Shown here: piece by piece, positions 12,401 to 24,700 of the stretch | Numbering within the stretch: position 1 is the stretch's first letter | Layout: every line of letters starts with the position of its first letter | DNA from: Prochilodus magdalenae | Lineage: Eukaryota > Chordata > Actinopteri > Characiformes > Prochilodontidae | Direction of reading: 5' to 3' | Length of the DNA stretch: 64,000 nucleotides | Assembly (NCBI GenBank): GCA_024036415.1 | Contig: JAMWET010000674.1 | Coordinates: 681,501-745,500 of the forward strand | Translations under genes and position numbers: made by a program | The notes under the pieces: generated by a model | Databases searched by the model: none | What the model was told of the DNA's origin: nothing | What the model saw: only the letters and a program-made list of their open reading frames with translations

Positions 12401-15400
12401 GTCTTATATCTCCTGAAAGGAATAGCAGCTGTAATATAAGGGCAAAGTGTAAGCATTGATTGATAGCATAATTAAGCTTCTGTGCAACTCAAAAAGCTTC
12501 TGAATAACTTACACGTTGACTCTTAATTTCATAAATGAAGGATAGCCTCTGACACTGTGCATCCAACTTTACCTTCTAAAACTTTTTTTCCTTTTGCAGG
12601 GCCCTGTATGTGAATTTGTTGGGACTGTGTACCACTGTAAGCCTGGCCATGTTGTCTGGCCTCACTATGTACTCCATCTATAAAGACTGTGATCCTTTAA
12701 AAAACAAGGATGTTAAATCTTCGGATCAGGTGAAACTTTCCTCACTTTAAATGTCATCATATTGTTTAGCTTGTGCCTGGCAAAGCAACTCAAACAAACA
12801 ACTTTGTGTGCATGTACACAGCTCCTTCCATACCTGGTTATGGACATCCTAGCAAAATATCCAGGTGTTCCCGGCTTGTTTGTAGCAGCTGCATACAGCG
12901 GCACGTTGAGGTGAGGGGTAAACAATCACCATTCAGTCTCCATTCACTAACAAATAATGCTAAGCCTTAGGAATGATCAAACATTCCACACAAGCATATT
13001 TTGCATGAAAAACTGGCTATATTTGGTCACTGATTCACTCACTTTGTTTTTGTGCCTTAGTACGGTATCATCCAGCATTAATGCTCTGGTGGCAGTCACG
13101 GTGGAGGACTTTGTGAAGCCTGTGTGGCCCAACTTGACTGAGAAACAGGTGTCCTGGCTTAATATGGGCATGAGTGAGTTTCAGTACACCCAGTTCTCAC
13201 TGACAGCTGCATGCATTGATCTTAAACATTACCAGAGCGGAGGACAGAACAGATCTTGCATTAATTAAGCTAGGGACACTGAACAATGACATTCCAGCTC
13301 CATAGTATTTTCCAGAGAGCCACTTTTCATAGACACAGTAACAGTCAGACTATGTTGGTACATGCATGACTGCTGTAGAGATACTTTGCTGTCAGGCCTA
13401 TATCCACTGAATTTCTAAATATGAATTTTAGATGGGCTGTGTGTCATTCTCCCAGTAACACAACTGTTTCAGAAATTTAAGGGGACTTTTCATGGTGCTA
13501 CAAAAATAATAAGCCAACAGCAAATGTTAGTTGATAAAGATAAAGGCTTATTTTATTACTATGACAATCTTACTATCTATTTATCTTCAGTTGAGTTCAA
13601 AGGCTCTCAAAACCAATATGGAAGATATGGAAGTACATTAATAAATAAAATATATACATATATTACTGGGACTGTTTTAATGTGCGGGTATGTTGTAATA
13701 TTATATAGTTAACCAATTATTAGAAAACTGTTGTAATATACGTTCCCTTAGCGCTTTGTTAGATACACCTACCTTGTTTCTACAACCACTGTCTAGTTTA
13801 TCAGCTCCACTTAGCATATAGGTGCACTTTGCATACTTTGTTAGCCCCCTTTCACCCTGTTCTCCAATGTTCAGGACCCCCACTGGACCACCATAGAGCT
13901 GGTGGCGGATTTTCAGCAATGCAGTGATACTGATGTGGTCTTTGTGTGTTAATGTGTTTTGCAGTGGTATGAATGGATCAGACGCAGCAGTGCTGCTGGA
14001 GTTTAAACACTCTGTCCACACACTGTCCACTCTATGAGACACTCCTAGGTTGCTGGTCCATGTTGGTCCAAGGCCTTCAACAGTGGTCATAGAGTGCTCT
14101 CCATAGGCTGCTGATTGGATAATTTGATTTGGTGGACTATTGTCAGTCGAGCAGTGACATTGAGGTGTTTAAAAACTCCAGAAGCACTGCTGTGTCTGAG
14201 CCACTCACACCGGTAAAACACACACTAACGCACCACCACCACTGCGTCAGCATCACTGCTAACAGGGCTATGGCACCAACAGGTCTATATTACTAACATG
14301 GCTCTGGCGCTAACAACGTTATGGTTCTAAAAGTGCTAAATCACTAACAGGTCTATAGTACAAACACCAACATGGTGGTAACAGACTTAACATGGATATG
14401 GTGCTAACGGGGCTATATCACTAACATGGGTATGGTCATAACTATGGCACTAACAGAACCGGGATAACAGGGCTATGGCGCTAACAAGTCTTTGGTGCTA
14501 ACGGGGCTATGTCACTAACATGGCTATGGTCCTAACTATGGCAGTAACAGAACCGGGATGTGTTTTTATTTTATTTATTTTATTTTTTACATTTTTGGGG
14601 CGAGGGCAATGACCATTCTAGATTATTATGGTTCAAGCCATTTAGACGCACTTTCCTCTTTTCAACGCGTATTCACAACAACAGGCTTCTTCAAACACAG
14701 TAAAAGCCGATAGGCCGAGATAACGTCGTGCGGCGGCTTCATTTAAAGTGTTTCCTCACAATTTAACTTTATCAGCGGACTCATTACAGTCACAATTATG
14801 AACTGGACAGAGACGCATAAAACCGCGCATGCGTATGAACCATGTTTTCTTCCTTGACAGAACCTGGTATTGTTGAGCCTTTCTTTTATCACCGATTTGA
14901 TGGCTAAATGAGTGTTGTTAAAAAGGTCTTGTATTTAAATCCTGATGTTTTCAAACGCTTGTACTTTTTATAGGTGTATTCTTTGGGGGCGTGTGCATTG
15001 CTATGGCAGCGATTGCCTCTTTGATGGGGAATGTACTGCAGGTAAATTTTTAACAGACTTTTTTCTGTGTATGCGATGAAAAAAACACTAAATGCTTTAG
15101 ATCCACATTTTCCTGTAGCTATGGACATCTAGTCTATGTAGTTGATATTACACACAATGATTAGGCTCGGATTAAAGATGTAACAGCTCCATCTGCTGGA
15201 TAATAACTGTAATGACATGTCTATTCCACTCCGCCCCATAGGCAGCCTTGTCCATATTTGGTATGATTAGTGGGCCTCTCCTGGGCGTGTTCCTGCTTGG
15301 CATGTTCTTCCGCTGTGCAAATTCCAATGTAAGAGTCCAATTTTGTTTTACCGTGCCTTTCATGTTAAAAGTACCTGTCATCAGCACCACACATACAGTG

Positions 15401-16570
15401 TCTTTATCCCTGTGTATTTACAGTATAACAGTTATGATTACATTACAAAAGATCATTTGTCGTAATGAGCCTCACATGACTAAACAGATCTTTCCTTTGT
15501 GGTCTTCTAGGGAACTCTGGTCGGTTTGATCACTGGCCTTATTATAACACTGTGGGCAGGCATTGGTGCTCAGCTGTACCCTCCTCTACCTATTAAGACA
15601 AGGCCCCTTCCCCTCAGCGTGGCAGGATGTGTTTCAGATGTTAATATAACCACTACATTGGCAACATGGTCCAGCACACTCGAACCAACATTACAACCAA
15701 GGCAAAAATAATTTGTTTACATTTATTCTGTATTTGCTTAGGGGTAACTCACAAAGCTTCACCTTGACAAAAAATGACACACTGTTTCCTCATATTGATC
15801 ACCAGAGACTAACATTTGCATTTGTGTTGTTAATTTCAACATGTCTTTATTTTCAATTCAGCAATGAGAGACCAGCTCTGGCAAACTCTTGGTATTCTAT
15901 GTCCTACCTGTACTTCTGTCCTGTGGGCACATTGGTGACCATGACCACTGGGCTTATCATCAGTGCTATCTTAGGTGAGAAATACTCCTACATATTGTTA
16001 TACAGGTGAAATTAATAGTGAAGTGGTATCTGAACACTTCTGTGGATTCTGCTGTCTCATTTTAGGTGGCTGTAAACAGGAGAAGAAGAGGCCAGAGCTG
16101 TTTATTGGAAAGGGAGACCTCATCTGCTTTGGCTGTAGAAAGGATGATGAGGTACACCTGCTCATTTTGTGTCTGTAGGAACCAGGAGCTTAAGTCTTTC
16201 TGATATGTTTAACTACATTAACCCAAAAGTATGTTAAATGTCTGCAGGTAGGCTATGTTGAGCACATTATGCTTCTAAGCTTATAAATCAAGTGGTTGTC
16301 AGAAAATAATCTTTGGGAGATATTGCTCCAGTTATTATTTTATAATATTAATAACACATGTACATGCAGTCTGGGTCATTTTATACTTCACAACAGATTA
16401 GTTACTGGTAAGTTATTTTACTGAATGTCTTGTTTACCCAACAGAATTCTGAGTCAGACTTGATAGAGAAGGTTACGCCAGACCATCTCCACGGATTGGA
16501 CAACCCATACTTCACTGTTTTAGACCAGAAACCAAAGGAAACGGACAAATACACTGTCACCAGTTTCTAA
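9494..16570 (+). CDS. slc5a8l: Sodium-coupled monocarboxylate transporter, SLC5A8-like (15 coding exons)
   Basis: Plasma-membrane symporter of the sodium/solute family that imports lactate, pyruvate, short-chain fatty acids or nicotinate with Na+. Exons: 9494-9847, 10507-10572, 10791-10842, 11083-11150, 11390-11544, 11940-12080, 12600-12729, 12822-12910, 13061-13173, 14974-15041, 15242-15328, 15511-15701, 15862-15974, 16066-16151, 16445-16570. They sum to 1839 bases (612 aa; human SLC5A8 has 610). TM1 carries [11 protein letters not shown] (residues 61-71). TM8 carries [14 protein letters not shown] (347-360), whose serines form the Na2 site. [11 protein letters not shown] is also conserved. 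The C-terminus VTSF could be a class I PDZ ligand. The ATG at 9494 is the first in frame; a TTG 12 bases upstream is not used. Intron 12 appears to use a GC donor at 15702. SLC5A12 is the main alternative identity; the l suffix is my choice. Confidence 0.9.
13741..14265. repeat. Dispersed repeat in intron 9 of the SLC5A8-like gene
   Basis: This block (cues: TAGATACACC, CATATAGGTGCACTTTGC, GGACCCCCACTGGACCACC, GCAGTGATACTGATG) shares its beginning with 26.03-26.29 kb, and its later CACTGC/CACACTAAC section with 57.34-57.57 kb. It is a multi-copy family in this genome, of a type common in otophysan fishes. Its open frames, including 129 codons on the minus strand, are spurious. Confidence 0.6.
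14266..14560. repeat. Minisatellite of GCTAACAGGGCTATGG-type units
   Basis: Short degenerate units built on CTAACA and GGCTATGG fill this intron segment. A higher-order unit of about 66 matching bases starts at 14399 and again at 14493, a period of 94, with few differences. Confidence 0.75.
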
Positions 16571-16573
16571 AGC

Positions 16574-16740
16574 AGTGGTCAGCAGCCATCCTCCTGGAGA
16601 TAAACTTCCTGTTAAATTTAGTTCCATTACTAACCCATGATGTTTTTAGTTGGGGAAACATTCAATATTTTATAGCAAACATAGTTGATCGGGGTTGGAA
16701 CAAAATTTAGTAGGACAGTAGACCTCCAGGAGCTGGCTTC
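16574..16740. mobile_element. Short inverted-repeat element in the SLC5A8-like 3' UTR
   Basis: It begins with TCAGCAGCCATCCTCCTGGAG and ends with CTCCAGGAGCTGGCTT, an imperfect inverted repeat just after the stop codon. The layout and ends match the element at 34.84-35.03 kb. It would be transcribed as part of the mRNA. Confidence 0.45.
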
Positions 16741-16935
16741 ATGATCCAACAGACGTTTTCATTAATTCATTATATTGTAAATAATATCTTTGGTAAAGCT
16801 TTGTTGAAACCAAACTGTTTCCTGATACCAAACAGTACTCAGTGCTCTCAATTACGATTCATACATTTTACACATACACTGCCAAAATGTAATAGCAAAA
16901 ATATTCTAGAAACTTATTTATGTAAGGTATTTTGA

Positions 16936-16941
16936 AATAAA
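16936..16941 (+). terminator. Polyadenylation signal of the SLC5A8-like gene
   Basis: AATAAA lies 366 bases past the stop codon at 16570 and is followed by a T/G-rich stretch (TTTGTATTTTTGTTGTGGG), a good downstream element. Confidence 0.6.
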
Positions 16942-17259
16942 TCTATGACTTCAATGTATTTGTATTTTTGTTGTGGGTTAAGCAGCACTTTTATTATTCT
17001 GTACTTACAAACAGAACATGATTGGTTGTATAATATTTTATAATTGTATGAAATCTTTTGTGCTTTTTATGTACTGATTACAAGGGGGAAGTATTGAGCT
17101 CTGAGCCTAAGCTATGAAACCATTTCAAAAACACACAAGCGCAACACAAACACACACAAAGGGTTAAATGTACTGTAGCTGACAGATCCTGTTTCCTTGC
17201 CAACATGACCATAAAGGAAGTAGCAGGGAGAGGCCCTCCCTCTTACCTGCCTGTGTGAC

Positions 17260-17394
17260 GTAGAGCCAACTGTTACGCTCTCCTTTCTTTTGGGAGTGGA
17301 AAATGAGTAGAGCTCACGGAATAAGGAAAACAATAGCATTCAGACAAACAGTCAGTTCCTGGTTTCATGATTTAGGCGTTCTTCCTTCCTAAAG
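17260..17394 (+). promoter_or_regulatory. Candidate promoter and noncoding exon 1 of the mucin-like gene
   Basis: A strong donor, AAAG|GTGAGT, ends at 17394, about 480 bases before the ATG of the mucin-like gene. An acceptor candidate (TTTAAAG) lies just before 17855. Several GGAA cores and a TGACGTAG half-CRE lie upstream at 17210-17270. The transcript start is inferred. Confidence 0.35.
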
Positions 17395-17878
17395 GTGAGT
17401 AAAAACTTGCTTCTTACTAGGTTTTAGCGATATAAAGAAAAAAACCCAATGTACATCTTCATGCAGTTGCTGATATACACCCATACTGCCAGTCTTACAT
17501 ATTTTCAATTTTTCAAAGTGTCGGCTGTGGTAAAAAAGAACAAGAAAGAGTATTAGCAGTGTATGACGACCACATAAAGATCTTTGTAAAGCCATGTGGT
17601 TCTAAAACTATATGGAGTTTCATCTCAGCACCATTTTAGGTATAACTGTGGAAAGACGTGGCCAATCTAGCCATGGGGCTTTTGGCTTCATAAGTACCAA
17701 CCATTTAACTTACTAAATCAGACAACAGAATATTAGTAATATGTAGATTAAATGCTAAACAAGTAACTCTATATAATTTAGTTTATAAATGAAGCAAACA
17801 CATATCATCTAAGAACTTCGTAAAACTATACATTTCTCATATAACTGTTTAAAGGATACAACGGACATCTGAGGACCC

Positions 17879-18967
17879 ATGGGGAAGTTCAAACACCTGT
17901 TTATGCTATGCGGATTTCTGATAATACTTTCCTTGGCTCCACCAAATGCTGCCAATCCACTAATAACCAAGACTACATCAAGTTCAACAGGAAACCTTTC
18001 AATAAGCCATACTTCAAACAATTTGGCCCAAAACACTACTGGAGCACCTACAACTCATTCAAATGGCAATTTGAAGAACTCAACAAGCCTGATGACCCAT
18101 AACAGTACTTACAGCACAACTGCTAAAAAGGAGAGCAACTCTACAGTGTCAAGCCCAACAGATCAGACCAAGATTACAACAGTACAAATAACTCCATCTG
18201 CAACAGACACAACTCCCACAAGTCTTGCAACACAGCCTGCAACTAAACCCACAACTTCAGCGGCCACTGTGCATGGGAACAGTGAGAGCACCTCCAACAC
18301 CACAGCAGTATATCCAACCACCAATACAACAGCTGGCATCAAAACAAACAACGAAACTGCAGGTAAAGGCGGAATACTACACTAATACACAATAATAAGA
18401 CTGAATACTTTTAAGGTTTAATATATATATATATATATAATTTTATTTATTTATTTTTTCTACATAGGTGCTGGCCTGAATTTTTCAGAAATGTCCATGA
18501 CAATTTTGTTCAGTGTGGTACTTGGTGTGATAGTTCTGATCGCGCTGGGGCAGATAGTGTACAAAGTCAGCAGAAACAAACACAGAATGGTCCAGTATTC
18601 TCATCGACCTCTCTACAATGAAGATGCAGGTTAGACTAACTTACTTCCACCTTACTATACAAATATGAATTCATTTGTGAAAGCTATATGTTAATTCTGT
18701 ACTGTAATACACTACTTTTGCAAATATACTCTTATAGGTGAACAGTTTGTGGTGCCAGATGACACACTAGTGATTTCAGGAGGACTCTATGATGGCCCTC
18801 AAATCTACAACCCCACAGTGACTACACTGAATGATGAAGATCATCCCACGTTTGGTTATACACCCACGCAGCTCCGCTTGGAGTTCTTGCGTGAAGAGCA
18901 AGGGACAGACCAAAATTATGAGGCTAACAGCTTTGAAACCTTCAGGACAACTGACCAAAAGCCTTAA
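17879..18967 (+). CDS. Mucin-like single-pass membrane glycoprotein (3 coding exons, unidentified)
   Basis: Exons are 17879-18362, 18468-18629 and 18738-18967, both introns in phase 1, total 876 bases (291 aa). The ATG at 17879 opens a signal peptide (residues 1 to about 25, core MLCGFLIILSLA). Residues 26-165 are Ser/Thr/Asn-rich with many NxS/T sequons and no cysteine, so heavily O- and N-glycosylated. A membrane helix spans about 172-193 (TILFSVVLGVIVLIALG). The 98-residue cytoplasmic tail is not mucin-like: it holds several tyrosines (RPLYNED, GGLYDGPQIYNP, FGYTPTQLRLEFL) and many acidic residues. The architecture resembles sialomucins such as CD34, endomucin or PARM1, but I do not recognise the tail and assign no name. 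It lies 1.3 kb after the SLC5A8-like gene on the same strand and converges on sycp1. Confidence 0.8.
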
Positions 18968-18969
18968 AG

Positions 18970-18975
18970 AATAAA
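18970..18975 (+). terminator. Proximal AATAAA just after the mucin-like stop codon
   Basis: AATAAA begins three bases past the TAA at 18965-18967. Use would leave almost no 3' UTR, so the distal signal at 19134 is more likely to be the main one. Confidence 0.25.
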
Positions 18976-19121
18976 TGTGGTACTTTAAAAGAAAATGCAT
19001 TGACTTTGAGTAAATTACTTTCCTGAGAAGGACTTCTGATCAGAAAACACTATCCATGTAGATAGACATCATAGAATATGGATTTAAAAGTTTTATACTT
19101 ATTTTAAATGGTTTAAACATT

Positions 19122-19139
19122 TTTATTTCATTGAATAAA
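19122..19139. terminator. Back-to-back polyadenylation signals of two convergent genes
   Basis: TTTATT at 19122-19127 is AATAAA for sycp1 on the minus strand, 252 bases past its stop. AATAAA at 19134-19139 serves the mucin-like gene on the plus strand. The two are only six bases apart, so the 3' ends should overlap. Confidence 0.55.
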
Positions 19140-19378
19140 ATATGAAACAAATGAACAGTAAAAACAAATATTACTTAAAATCGTCTGAACTGTTTTAGAA
19201 GCCTGCACTCACATTCATAGGTGTCACATAAGACATGGACAAATAAGTATCTTAGAATACTATCTAATCTCTACACATACGATATGTAATTAATCCTCAA
19301 ACAGAATAAACTGTGGAGTCAACAGTGACCTTACTATCTAACTGATTTAGTTAGTACAGTTCGACTGTACAAAGGTTG

Positions 19379-21710
19379 TCAAGCAAAGATTTTATCAGCT
19401 CCTTTTTTCTTTTTCTTGTCTGAACCTGTAATGGTAGTCCAGCCAGCATCCCGCATCCTCTTCATTGCTGCCAGTTTTAGAGCTGCTCCCGGAGACTTAC
19501 AAACGCTAGAGCTCTGCACCTGAAATTTGAGGCTTTTATCTTACAAATGAAGGTACAGGATCAACAAAAAAATTGTACAGGATCACAGTCAAGCTAAGAA
19601 AAAAAGATGTTAAATAAGTACCTTCTTCAGCAGGTTCAGGCACTCTGTTTCATACCCTTTCGCTTGTACAGTCTTTCTTGTTTTTGAAGGTACTGGACAG
19701 AAACTCTGTCAAAGCACCGCAGAAACATACAAAGCAATGAATCTACTTCTTACAATAATTTTTTTTAACAGAGCTATGAAAAGAAATGTTTTTTGGTTTT
19801 GATCTAACAAGTAGCATTTCATAGTATCTTACCCGTGTATCATTATGCTCTGAGCTGTCAGATTTTGGGTCCAGTTCCAGAGTGCTTTTCCTCCATGGAG
19901 CAGATTTCTCCACTGAGGGTGGTGTCCGTATTCTGAAAGACTGGAGTAGAGGACACATTTAGTTACTAGTACAGCCTTTTACTACTACCAAGTAGATCAC
20001 TGTAAATACCCTTATTCGAGGTGTCTGTCCAATTTTGGTTTCCAGTGTCCAAGTTGGAGTTGCAAGGAGGTTGTCACACAATTTCTGTTATTAAGAAAAA
20101 ATGTTATTTATTTTAAAGCAGAAAAGTTATTAGTTATTCTTGTGTTACTAACTTATTCAACATGTGAACACAACAAAAGCATACAAGAGGTGTTGCTAAG
20201 TCATTTTTTAATGGTGTTTCAACTTCTGCCCGCTTTGAGAAAATACATGCTGACATCTTGGTAGAAGCAACATCTGGAGTTTCAGAAGACTTGCCATCTT
20301 TAGGTGTTCTTACTGAAATCTGAAAATCAAACATTTTTATCAATGTGAACGGCTTTAACAAGAAAATATGGTTATTAACACTTTAAATTAACACTAAAAT
20401 GGTACCTTTTGAGTCTTGTCTTTTTCAAAGCATTTAATTTGCTTCTTCAAAGCCAGAATTTCTTGTTCCAGACGCTCCTTAGACAAGGAAAATAAGTAAG
20501 GGAATAATGTGATGCATTTCTTATGTCTCCCGTATATTAAACCGTATATCAAAATCACAATGCCATATTTTAATGCATTTTTAAGAATGTACAAACCTCT
20601 TTCTCTTTGTAACTGTCCTTCTGTGTTGTTTGCATCTTGGTCAGTTTTTCCATTTTCTGTTGTACATTTTCCTGTACATACACACTAAAATTATAGTTTT
20701 GTCTACAAACATTTCCCTAATAACAATACAGAAATAACAATGGTCACCTTTTCCCTTGTGACTTTTTCAAGATGTTGTTTTAATTGTCCATTTTCAACTC
20801 TGAGATGAGATAGCTCCAGCTCCTGGAGAAAAGATAATTTAAAATGCATGCATCCTCATAAACATGTTTACTTGGTAGGAATGGCATGAAACTACGGCTT
20901 TTACACAAATATGAAAAGAACTTGGGAAGAGACACTAACAATTAAATATTGTTTAAACAATTTAATTCAACTTGGTGACTTCTGTAATACCACAACACAT
21001 TTATGATTTCTTAGTTTTTAAATATCCTAAAGATATCCTACTTCCTCCACATGTACAATTCAAATCCACACTTCAGAGAAGATAAAAAGCATTACCAAAG
21101 ATGTTTTATTGGCATTAACTTCAGCTTCTCGCATTCTTTTTTCATTCAGTTCTGCATCCTTCTCTTCCACCATCTTGTCATACTCATGCTACCAAAAAGC
21201 AAAAAGATTTTTAAATTAAAAATTTAAATAAACACAAAACTTCAAAGTAAGGTAATTACCTTATGATTATCATGAGTACTTTAAATGTTAATCATATAAA
21301 ATGTACTTTACTTTATGTCTCTCCATTAACGCAATCATATCTGATATCTTCTGTTGGCATTTGGTTTCTGTGTCCTCCTTGCTCTTCACAGCTTCCACTG
21401 CAGTTTGTTTCAGTTTTTGCACCTGCAGAGACCATACTGGGTAAAGTTTCTAAAACATATTATTACAAAAAACTGCATAATGTTGTAAGATACAATCAGT
21501 TACAAAATGACATTATGAATAAGATAATAAGAAAAGATGTCACCTCCACTGTAAGCTGAGCCTCTGATGTTGTTTTGTTTCTGAGCTCAGAACACACTGT
21601 CATATGCTCTTCTTCATATTGTTCTTTAAAGTAGTGTAATTCGTCTTTCAATTGAGTTATCTACATTATATAAAAAACAGACAGCTTTGGTATCGGGAAA
21701 CAAGACAATA

Positions 21711-21762
<52 letters not shown>

Positions 21763-24700
21763 AATGTATATCTAAAATGTATACCTCATTTTCATGTTGA
21801 ACAAGTTTCTCATTTTTCAATGCCATCTCCTTGTTTACAGCTTTATTCTGAAATGCATTAGAACACTTACATTTAACAGAAGAAAAACATGTGCTTATAT
21901 TTTTCTTTTTAAGCAACTTGTAATGAACCACATACTTCTTTTAGTTGTTCATCCAGTGCCTTGGTTTTTGATTGCAGTTTAGTTTTTAGGTTCGTCAACT
22001 AAATAGAACCACAACATTTGAAACTTAAAATTACAAAGCAATTCTTTAAAACTAAAAACCAACTAAAAAGTAGAACCTTTACCTTTACGTCCTGTGCTTT
22101 GATATGTCTTTCCCGTTTCATCAGTTCATTCTTACACAACTTCTCACAGCTTTTCTTCTAGGAGATATAGTAAATCGCTCATGCAGGAAATACTTATTAT
22201 ATGTGTTGGTAATTGTTTCTTAAGTTAGTGTTTTATGAAACCATCCAAATTCAAGGACATTTTAGTAAATTCTTGACCATTTTTAGTTTGATAATTTAAC
22301 AAACATTTGATCATAAATCTGGTAGATTTACCAATACCTTAATGATGTAATATCCTACACAAAATCTCGTCATGCTCATTTAATTTTACTTACTTGACAT
22401 TAATTAAATACTGAACAATGTTATGCTCCCCTTCATATAGTCACCCTTTTTTTTTAAATGACTGACAGAAACCAGTGAAACATGGTAAAATGGCATTCAA
22501 ACTAAACATTTAATTTAAGGGTATGCTTAGTCATTTCTTTAGCAGCACACACAGTTGAGACAAAAACGTAAATAATTAGTTTAGTTGGCTATCCATTCAG
22601 TATACCAGCTACACTGACCAAGAAAAATTCTTCAAAAGACTTGTCTTGAACATACTTGTTTATTATTGCTGCTACAGCAGTAAGCAAAAATCTATAAGAC
22701 CAGTTAGACTCATCTATCTCCCATCACAAAATATTACATTGTTACAGCCCAGTCTCTAAGTATCTTTGGTACATTACAAAACAATATCAAATGACAAAAT
22801 TCTGATATAAAATAAAACTATATATAATGATAAAATAACATACTTTTTATAATGATTTTTAGGAAAAGCTAATAATTAAACATAAATATTACTGCTTTTA
22901 AAGATCAGTTCGGTCATTCATAATGAGTAGTTTAAATAGTCAAAGCCTGTGAAATTATTTTGAGACCAGCCCTATTAATAACAGTCAACACAATGAATTA
23001 CTGTTTTCTTGATTTTCTCTGAAGTTGGCACAGGAAAATGTAACTTACAGCCTCTTTGAACTGTTCTTGAATATTCTTACAGTCTTGACGTTGCTCTTCA
23101 ATTTTTGCATTTAGCACCTCTAACTGCTTTCTGCAACATAAATTTCTTATGTAAGATAAACTTAGTCACAAACATGCAAAACTCTACCAGAAACTTCCAT
23201 CTTACTGTAGTTGTTGTTTTTCCTCCTTTATTCGCTCTACTTTCATCTTCATGTTTTCCTCATTTTCTTTGGATTCCTGATTCCCAAAATAAAAAATATT
23301 TTTTAACGCATTAATTCTTAGATAATTAGGGAATCACACTCATTCTTATTATACTCTCTCCCCTATAGTTGGAATACCGTTAGACAGGACTCAAGAACCT
23401 TGGTCTCAGAGGCATCTCCTTCAGCCTCTTGATGCGTAGTGTTTTTCTGAAGCTGGAGTTGATGAAACCTCTCCAGAAGATCATCATATTTCTCTCTAAA
23501 GGACAGCATGAGAGCAAATTCACATAAACTTACCCTCTTATTTAGGAAATAGAAATGTAATATAATTTGCTCATACAAATGGTTCTGCATTATGACAGTA
23601 CAAAAAAAAAACAGATCTGACAGAAAAAGAAGTGACTGCTTTTACTTGTGTTGATCCAGATCCTTTTTCAATATTTTAATATTGGAAGATGCTTCGCTTT
23701 CATTCTTCAGTGCTTCAGACAACTTTACTTCAGTATCTCTAAGTTTATTCTGGGTGAGGAATCATAATACAATGTAATACTGTTTTTATTTTCAGTTGTA
23801 ACCAGACATAACTGAAACAACCTTACCTCTGTCAAACAAGCATATTCCTTTATTTCCTTCTGCTCATTTATAGCCTGTTCTAAGGTCACCGCCACATTTT
23901 TATTTTCAGTAGAAGCAATCTCCAGTTTTTTCTGTGAAATAGTTAAAAACAAAGTAGGTCATATATGCTATTTTGAACTGAATCACCAGACAAAAGTCTA
24001 AGTAGAATAATGTTATTCCTTACCAAAATGTATGCTTGTTTGCAAATATTTATAGATATACTTTAGTAAACACTGCATACACAAATAAAGAAACATTTAA
24101 TGTATAAAACTTAACTGAACAATACAATTCTATGTGCATTTCATTGATGATTATCTACTCACATAAAAATACACAAATCAAATGAAATATTATGGGTATA
24201 TATGAGTATATATCCATGCACCCTGATTTAACTACAAAAATTGCACAGCACTGCAAATTGTACACATGCAGTTTCGCACAATGTAAACGTTTAGTAAAAT
24301 GATGATTGTCTAAGTTAAAATTAAAAATTAACACATCCTTTACAGAAAACAAAATACAGAATTTTCTGCACAATTTGTGCAACATGTCTATTTATTTGCT
24401 GAGCTACTAATAAATGAAACCTAAAATATAAAATGTAAAACAAAACAAATCTGCACAGCCACAATTTATTTTTTCCAATATGTTATACACAGCAAACAAA
24501 CAGTTATTATACTTATTTTTATTTACAATATCAACAAAACAATTTGACCAAGGGTACCCACTTCTGCATTTAACTATCAACTCTTTTTTTGTGGTCTTGT
24601 TGAGTTTAAAAGCACTACTTTTTTTGATACACAGAAACATATAAGCCAACATGGCATTGGATCCAAACTGGTATTTAAACTTCTGTGGACCAATATTTAC

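Noticed and set aside
17908..18102. Alternative frame overlapping the mucin-like exon
   Set aside because: Only the frame from 17879 gives a signal peptide, Ser/Thr-rich region and phase-correct splicing to the membrane-helix exon.
23378..23390. Alternative donor AAG|GTTCTT for the sycp1 exon 23378-23495
   Set aside because: Both donors keep the frame. GTATTC at 23377 was preferred for the purine at +3, but the choice is not secure.
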